Shown here: positions 59,750 to 64,000 of the stretch, in pieces | How the letters are laid out: each line of letters opens with the position of its first letter | Numbering within the stretch: position 1 is the stretch's first letter | NCBI RefSeq assembly: GCF_022458985.1 | Contig: NC_061771.1 | Location: forward strand, 26,528,001-26,592,000 | From: Mugil cephalus | Lineage: Eukaryota; Chordata; Actinopteri; Mugiliformes; Mugilidae | Length of the DNA stretch: 64,000 nucleotides | Direction: 5' to 3' | The notes under the pieces: generated by a model | Seen by the model: only the letters and a program-made list of their open reading frames with translations | What the model was told of the DNA's origin: nothing | Database searches by the model: none | Position numbers and translations under genes: made by a program

Positions 59750-60499
59750 TGCCTGGATAGATTTTAAGTCAAGGTGCATACCAGAAATATTTTTACCTCT
59801 CAGTCATTTTCTTCTTCAGTTTCTCAATCTCAATCTTTCCTTCTCTCCCTCTTTTTCTTTCTCCTCTTACCTCTTTCATTACCTTCACCTGCCTTCCTGT
59901 TCTGGCACTTTTTCTTTTTCCTCTGGGATTCATGAGCCGTTCGGATTATTACAAGGCAACCCAGAGAAAACCACACTCAAATTATAGTGCAAAGTCAGAT
60001 TAAAAAGATGCATTTAATTGGCATGGATTTTTTTTTTTATGTTCATATGCATCATGGCTGCATGAGGCATGATCTGCCTGAAGTGTATCACATGGAAACA
60101 GACTAGTCTATTAAGTTATTTGACACCCACCTGAGTCTCTTTTCACTTCCTTTATACCAAACTCAAATAAAACGTACTGAAGGAACTTTGAATGTACTGT
60201 GCTGTCTTGACACATGTAGATGATACAAACTATTTATACTTGTGCACTCGTCAGTCTGTCTCACTCTGTACAAACCGTAGCCGTTAGTCTTTTCTGCCAG
60301 TCGGGTTCATTTTTTGCAGAACACAAGTCATACAAATGTCTGTATCTCTGAACTACCTCAGCTAACTTTACTGATTCGTTACTGATCCAAAACAATCAAT
60401 CTGAATGTAGCGTTGCCACGTCGCTACCAAGCGGACCAGACACAGTTCTTGTTGTATTTTAGGGGAGGTGCACGTCAGGCTACGGCGCCGTGGTCTGCG
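58335..60499. other. Gene-free stretch
   Basis: T-runs, A-runs, a GCT run (59484-59508) and a GT microsatellite (59718-59746). No exon supported. Confidence 0.45.
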
Positions 60500-60996
60500 T
60501 TAGCGATGTTTGATACCGCAGATTTCAGTAAAATTCAGGCTGATATCGGCGATACCGATCTGATACCGATACTTTATGTAAATACACCCTAATGTGTCTG
60601 ATTAATCTAAAAAAAATAGCATATTTCAAATCACAGCTTCATAAACAATACAAGACGTCTGAGTAGTTTATTCATTTATTTTAAACTCTGAAGTATATTC
60701 AGCTAACGGCCTCATTTATAGTCGAGCTAATGCAACAGCAGAAAAAACAAACAGAGACACAATCAAACAAAATATGTGAAGATGGTGATCTTCTCCTCAT
60801 CATAAATGTCTCATACTCTGAGGTGTTTCACAAGGTTTGTTGTGTTGCCCCAACTCAATAGTGTAGTTACTTTCCACTGTGTTACTACATTACATCGAAT
60901 AACTGATCCAAAGTATCGATATTTTGATTTGAGAATCGAGCAAAAAGACCTGGTATCAGAAGTATCGACGCATCAGTATCGATCCCGACATCACTA
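60500..60996 (+). mobile_element. hAT-like repeat with ATCGATA-rich ends, second copy
   Basis: TAGCGATGTTTGATACCG on the left and CCCGACATCACTA on the right are inverted-like ends. Flanking octamers GTCTGCGT and ATCTGCAT match at 6 of 8 positions, fitting an old 8-bp hAT duplication. It shares internal blocks with 43168-43735 in reverse. Confidence 0.6.
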
Positions 60997-61337
60997 ATCT
61001 GCATTGTCGCTGTAGCCTGTGAATAAACCTAACACAGGAGCATAAACCGCCTATAACTTATAGCAGACCTGCCTGGACCTGAACTTATTTGATTTGTGTC
61101 TCTCATCAAATTCTTTAGGAGTCATTTACAATCATTTAGAAGTGTCTGGGGCAGCAGGTTCCTGTGGGGCTGCAGGGAAGCAGAGACCTGTCAAAAAAAA
61201 AGTGTTTTAATTTAAGCAAATCAAACAAATCTCAAACTGCACAGGCTGCCCGCTTTCACCGTCAGCACTAATTTGTTTTTCCAGATGACATTGGACGCGG
61301 CGAGACGTCGACCTCGGGCCGCGCGGGGTCACGCACA

Positions 61338-61388
<51 letters not shown>

Positions 61389-62489
61389 GCAGACACAGAC
61401 ATGAACTGTAGTGTATGTGTGAATGGATGAGTGTGTCTCGAGAGGTTAGTATTCCTCCGCTGTTGACGCATTTCCTCTACTCCGCATCTCTACAGAATTT
61501 TCTTAGCAGCTCTGTAAAAAACCACAACTGTGCAAATTTACACTAGAACTTCCCCAAAATAGCAAGTTTTAGGGAAGTGGCTTTCCTTCTCCGTGTGTCT
61601 CTGCATCCAGCGTACGTGCATCTCTGCGTACGCGCTGCACTTCTGGCTCCCCGCTCCAAAATTACCATCTTGAGTCAGAGTTTGTTTGTTGTGTATTTTC
61701 TGTTTGCCCTCGCGCTGGGAAAATAACCCGGGGCTGGAAAGAAACTGTGGTCGTGCCTCACTGAGAGTCGTTTGTTTTAAAAAGAGAAAAAAAAAAAAAA
61801 AAAGGGTTAACTGCTGGAGTGTGAGAGGAGGGAAACACAGGTGCAGGAAAGTTTTGAGTTATTTCAGATGTCTGAGCGTGCAGGATTTTGTCTGTGTGTC
61901 TGTGAAGGGTAAGAAGAGGAAATAAATTTGCTGCAGATGGCTGGAGGCCTCTTCTCTTTAACCACAACCTTAATTCAACCCTGATTGTTGGTACTTAAGC
62001 AACGGATATAAATAGCAGCGCACTGAAAAGTATATAGATGACAGTTTTTATTGGCTTCTTCCTCAAAAAAAAAAAAAAATCCCCACTGCCACGCCACTGA
62101 TATAAAGTTCTCCATCATGCTGCAGCTGACGTATGCACAAACTAGTCACTTTGTCAACTTCTCTGCTCATTCAAGTCAAAGTTAACAGACCTGTAGCTGC
62201 AGTCATAGCTTTACCCAGCTTTATTTTTACTACAACACGCTGTGGAGTACTATTCAAAGCTACTGATGGTGCATATATACAGCGCACAGTGCGTAGCTGC
62301 CTGTTCTCATTGTGTGTATCCAGGTCAGGAATATAGATTTCCCTGTTGCAAAGCATCACTTTCTACTGTGTTTTCATTAGTGACGTCGTCAGAGACTAGT
62401 CTTCATAACGGTAAAAAAAAAAAAAAACCTGAACTCGTGCAACCCTTTGCACAAAAGCTGCCTTTGTGACCACATTTCACATGATCTAA
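60997..62489. other. Gene-free stretch with CA microsatellite
   Basis: A CA run of about 47 bases (61338-61386) and A-runs near 61786-61803, 62066-62080 and 62413-62427. No exon supported. Confidence 0.5.
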
Positions 62490-64000
62490 TAGTCAGAGGC
62501 GATTCTAGGGTCTTCTGGGGCTCTAGGCAAACATTTTGAGTTTACTAACGAAATGAAGTATTTTTCAAATTCCTCCTCTAGTGGCCTACAAAATATCAGG
62601 TACAAGTCCAGTAAGGACAAACACCAAGCAGTATGTACAGGGCTCTCGTGTTTTAAAGATAATGTTTTAAAAGATAATGTTTTAAAAAATAACCTACCAT
62701 GATTCATAAGCCAATGTCCTGTGTGGTTCTTAGACTGTAATAAGCAACTATTGTAAAACTAGTGTAAAAAAAATAGTGCACATTTTTGCACATTAGTGGA
62801 AGGCTTGGTTAGGACGCTCCTGTTTCACCTGGCAACGACAAATACTGTTTTCTGATTGGCTGATTGATATTTTTTGATTGGCTTGATCTTCGAAACCAAT
62901 ACTTTTTCTGCAAATGTCACGACTATTGAATAAGTTTGTAATTTTCCCTTTAGTTAGTTGATAATAATTAAGATAAAATACAGGGCAAATATTTAAGCAA
63001 ATAAACCTGTTTTTATTAACCAATTACAATATAAAACAATCCAACAGTATATAATTTAATACGCCCCTTTTTACTACACACAATTGTTTTAGAAAAAAGT
63101 CATCACTGCAAAATAAGAAAAGGGAACAAAGTAACAAAACTATAACGACACAACGACAATGGAAAGTAAAGTCAGCAGCAATAGTCAGCTGAGCAAAATA
63201 AGGAAACAAATGCAACAAAGTAATAATAAATATAAAAACTGCTCAGAGAGGGAACTGTTGGCTTGTGAATTTTCCACATTTCCACCGACACATTTCATTA
63301 AGTTGCTGTGACGCTACTATCTGAGTGTCAAACTCCGTCCATATCCCACCTTCTGCTGCAGCTGTGGACGGAAAAGATCCTGCAAACCTGGAGAGAAGCT
63401 GCGGTCGCATGAACTCTGTGAAGAGTAATTTACTGGACGAATAGAACAGGAAGTGCATATTTTAAAACAACAACAACAACAACAACAAAAATTGCTAACA
63501 ATGAAGTCCCAGTGTGAGTACTTAAGCTAACTAACAAGCTAATTACCTGTAGCTCATTGCTATTGACAGAATTTTTTAAATTTGACGGTCAAACTACAGA
63601 AGTTAATAAGCATAAATAAACAAGTTTCAGTTGTAAAATTTGATCCATCGTCCAATTTTTCCCCGTCGTTGGCTGTAAAATGAATCCGTTGAAATGTCCC
63701 CATACGTGGACGCAGGGTCTCAAGAGGTTTGTCATCATTATCAGCCTCACTTTCCACCGTCTGACTTAATTTTCTCATTTTCCTCATCCTCATCTGTTTT
63801 TCACTCTCTGCACGATAACTTCATTTCATTTAGAAATTAATTTGGGCACCGTTTTCATACTAAATTGAGCTGTGTCAGGTTGGGGGCCCCTCAGGGAGGT
63901 CTCCTAGTGCCACTTACAGTTTGTCAGCTGCTGAGGTCCCCCTGCTGGCCTGGAGCCCCAGGCCGTGGACCGCCCGCCGTGCCTGTTGTCAAGTTGTGCC
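62490..64000. other. Right end of window, diverged repeats
   Basis: GAGGCGATTCTAGGGTCTTC at 62498 and GGGGGCCCCTCAGGGAGG near 63882 resemble parts of a common fish repeat. A family C fragment (TCCCCATACGTGGACGCAGG, then GTCTCAAGAGG) lies at about 63696-63730, and a CAA run at 63464-63487. No exon supported before the window ends. Confidence 0.4.

Overview
The window looks like teleost fish nuclear DNA. The evidence is three vertebrate gene types with GT-AG introns, AT-rich intergenic DNA full of CA/GT, ATT and homopolymer tracts, and many short inverted-repeat transposons of kinds typical of ray-finned fish genomes. No prokaryotic, viral or organellar gene is seen.

Layout. (1) 1-2862: the 3' part of an atf4 gene (+), with the first coding exon cut by the left edge, then its 3' UTR and poly(A) signal. 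(2) 2863-14744: about 12 kb with no supportable gene, holding LINE 3' tails, a tRNA-type SINE, three copies of one TA-flanked MITE family ('family A' here), a hAT-like fragment and long homopolymers. (3) 14745-15960: a two-exon gene (+) for a 311-residue tandem HIT-like protein. (4) 17392-22177: two related but very divergent class A GPCR-like genes, one spliced (-, 301 aa) and one with its coding sequence in a single exon (+, 265 aa). Both seem to lack extracellular loop 2 and the cysteine at 3.25. (5) 23.6-38.9 kb: a complete SUN-domain gene on the minus strand, best read as sun2. It has 15 coding exons, 633 aa, a 5' UTR exon about 7.2 kb upstream and an ETS motif near the likely start. (6) 38.9-64.0 kb: about 25 kb without a supportable exon, dominated by microsatellites and non-autonomous transposons.

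atf4 and SUN2 lie near each other on human 22q13.1, so their presence here fits conserved synteny. ATF4 is a stress-response transcription factor and SUN2 is the inner-nuclear-membrane half of the LINC complex. Nothing in the sequence links these genes in one pathway. The most unusual item is the GPCR-like pair between the two conserved anchors. The transposon archaeology is also clear: a nested insertion with TA flanks, a fold-back derivative, and two hAT-like insertions in sun2 introns with readable 8-bp target duplications.

All splice junctions were chosen by eye from GT-AG signals, reading frame and family similarity. No search was run.
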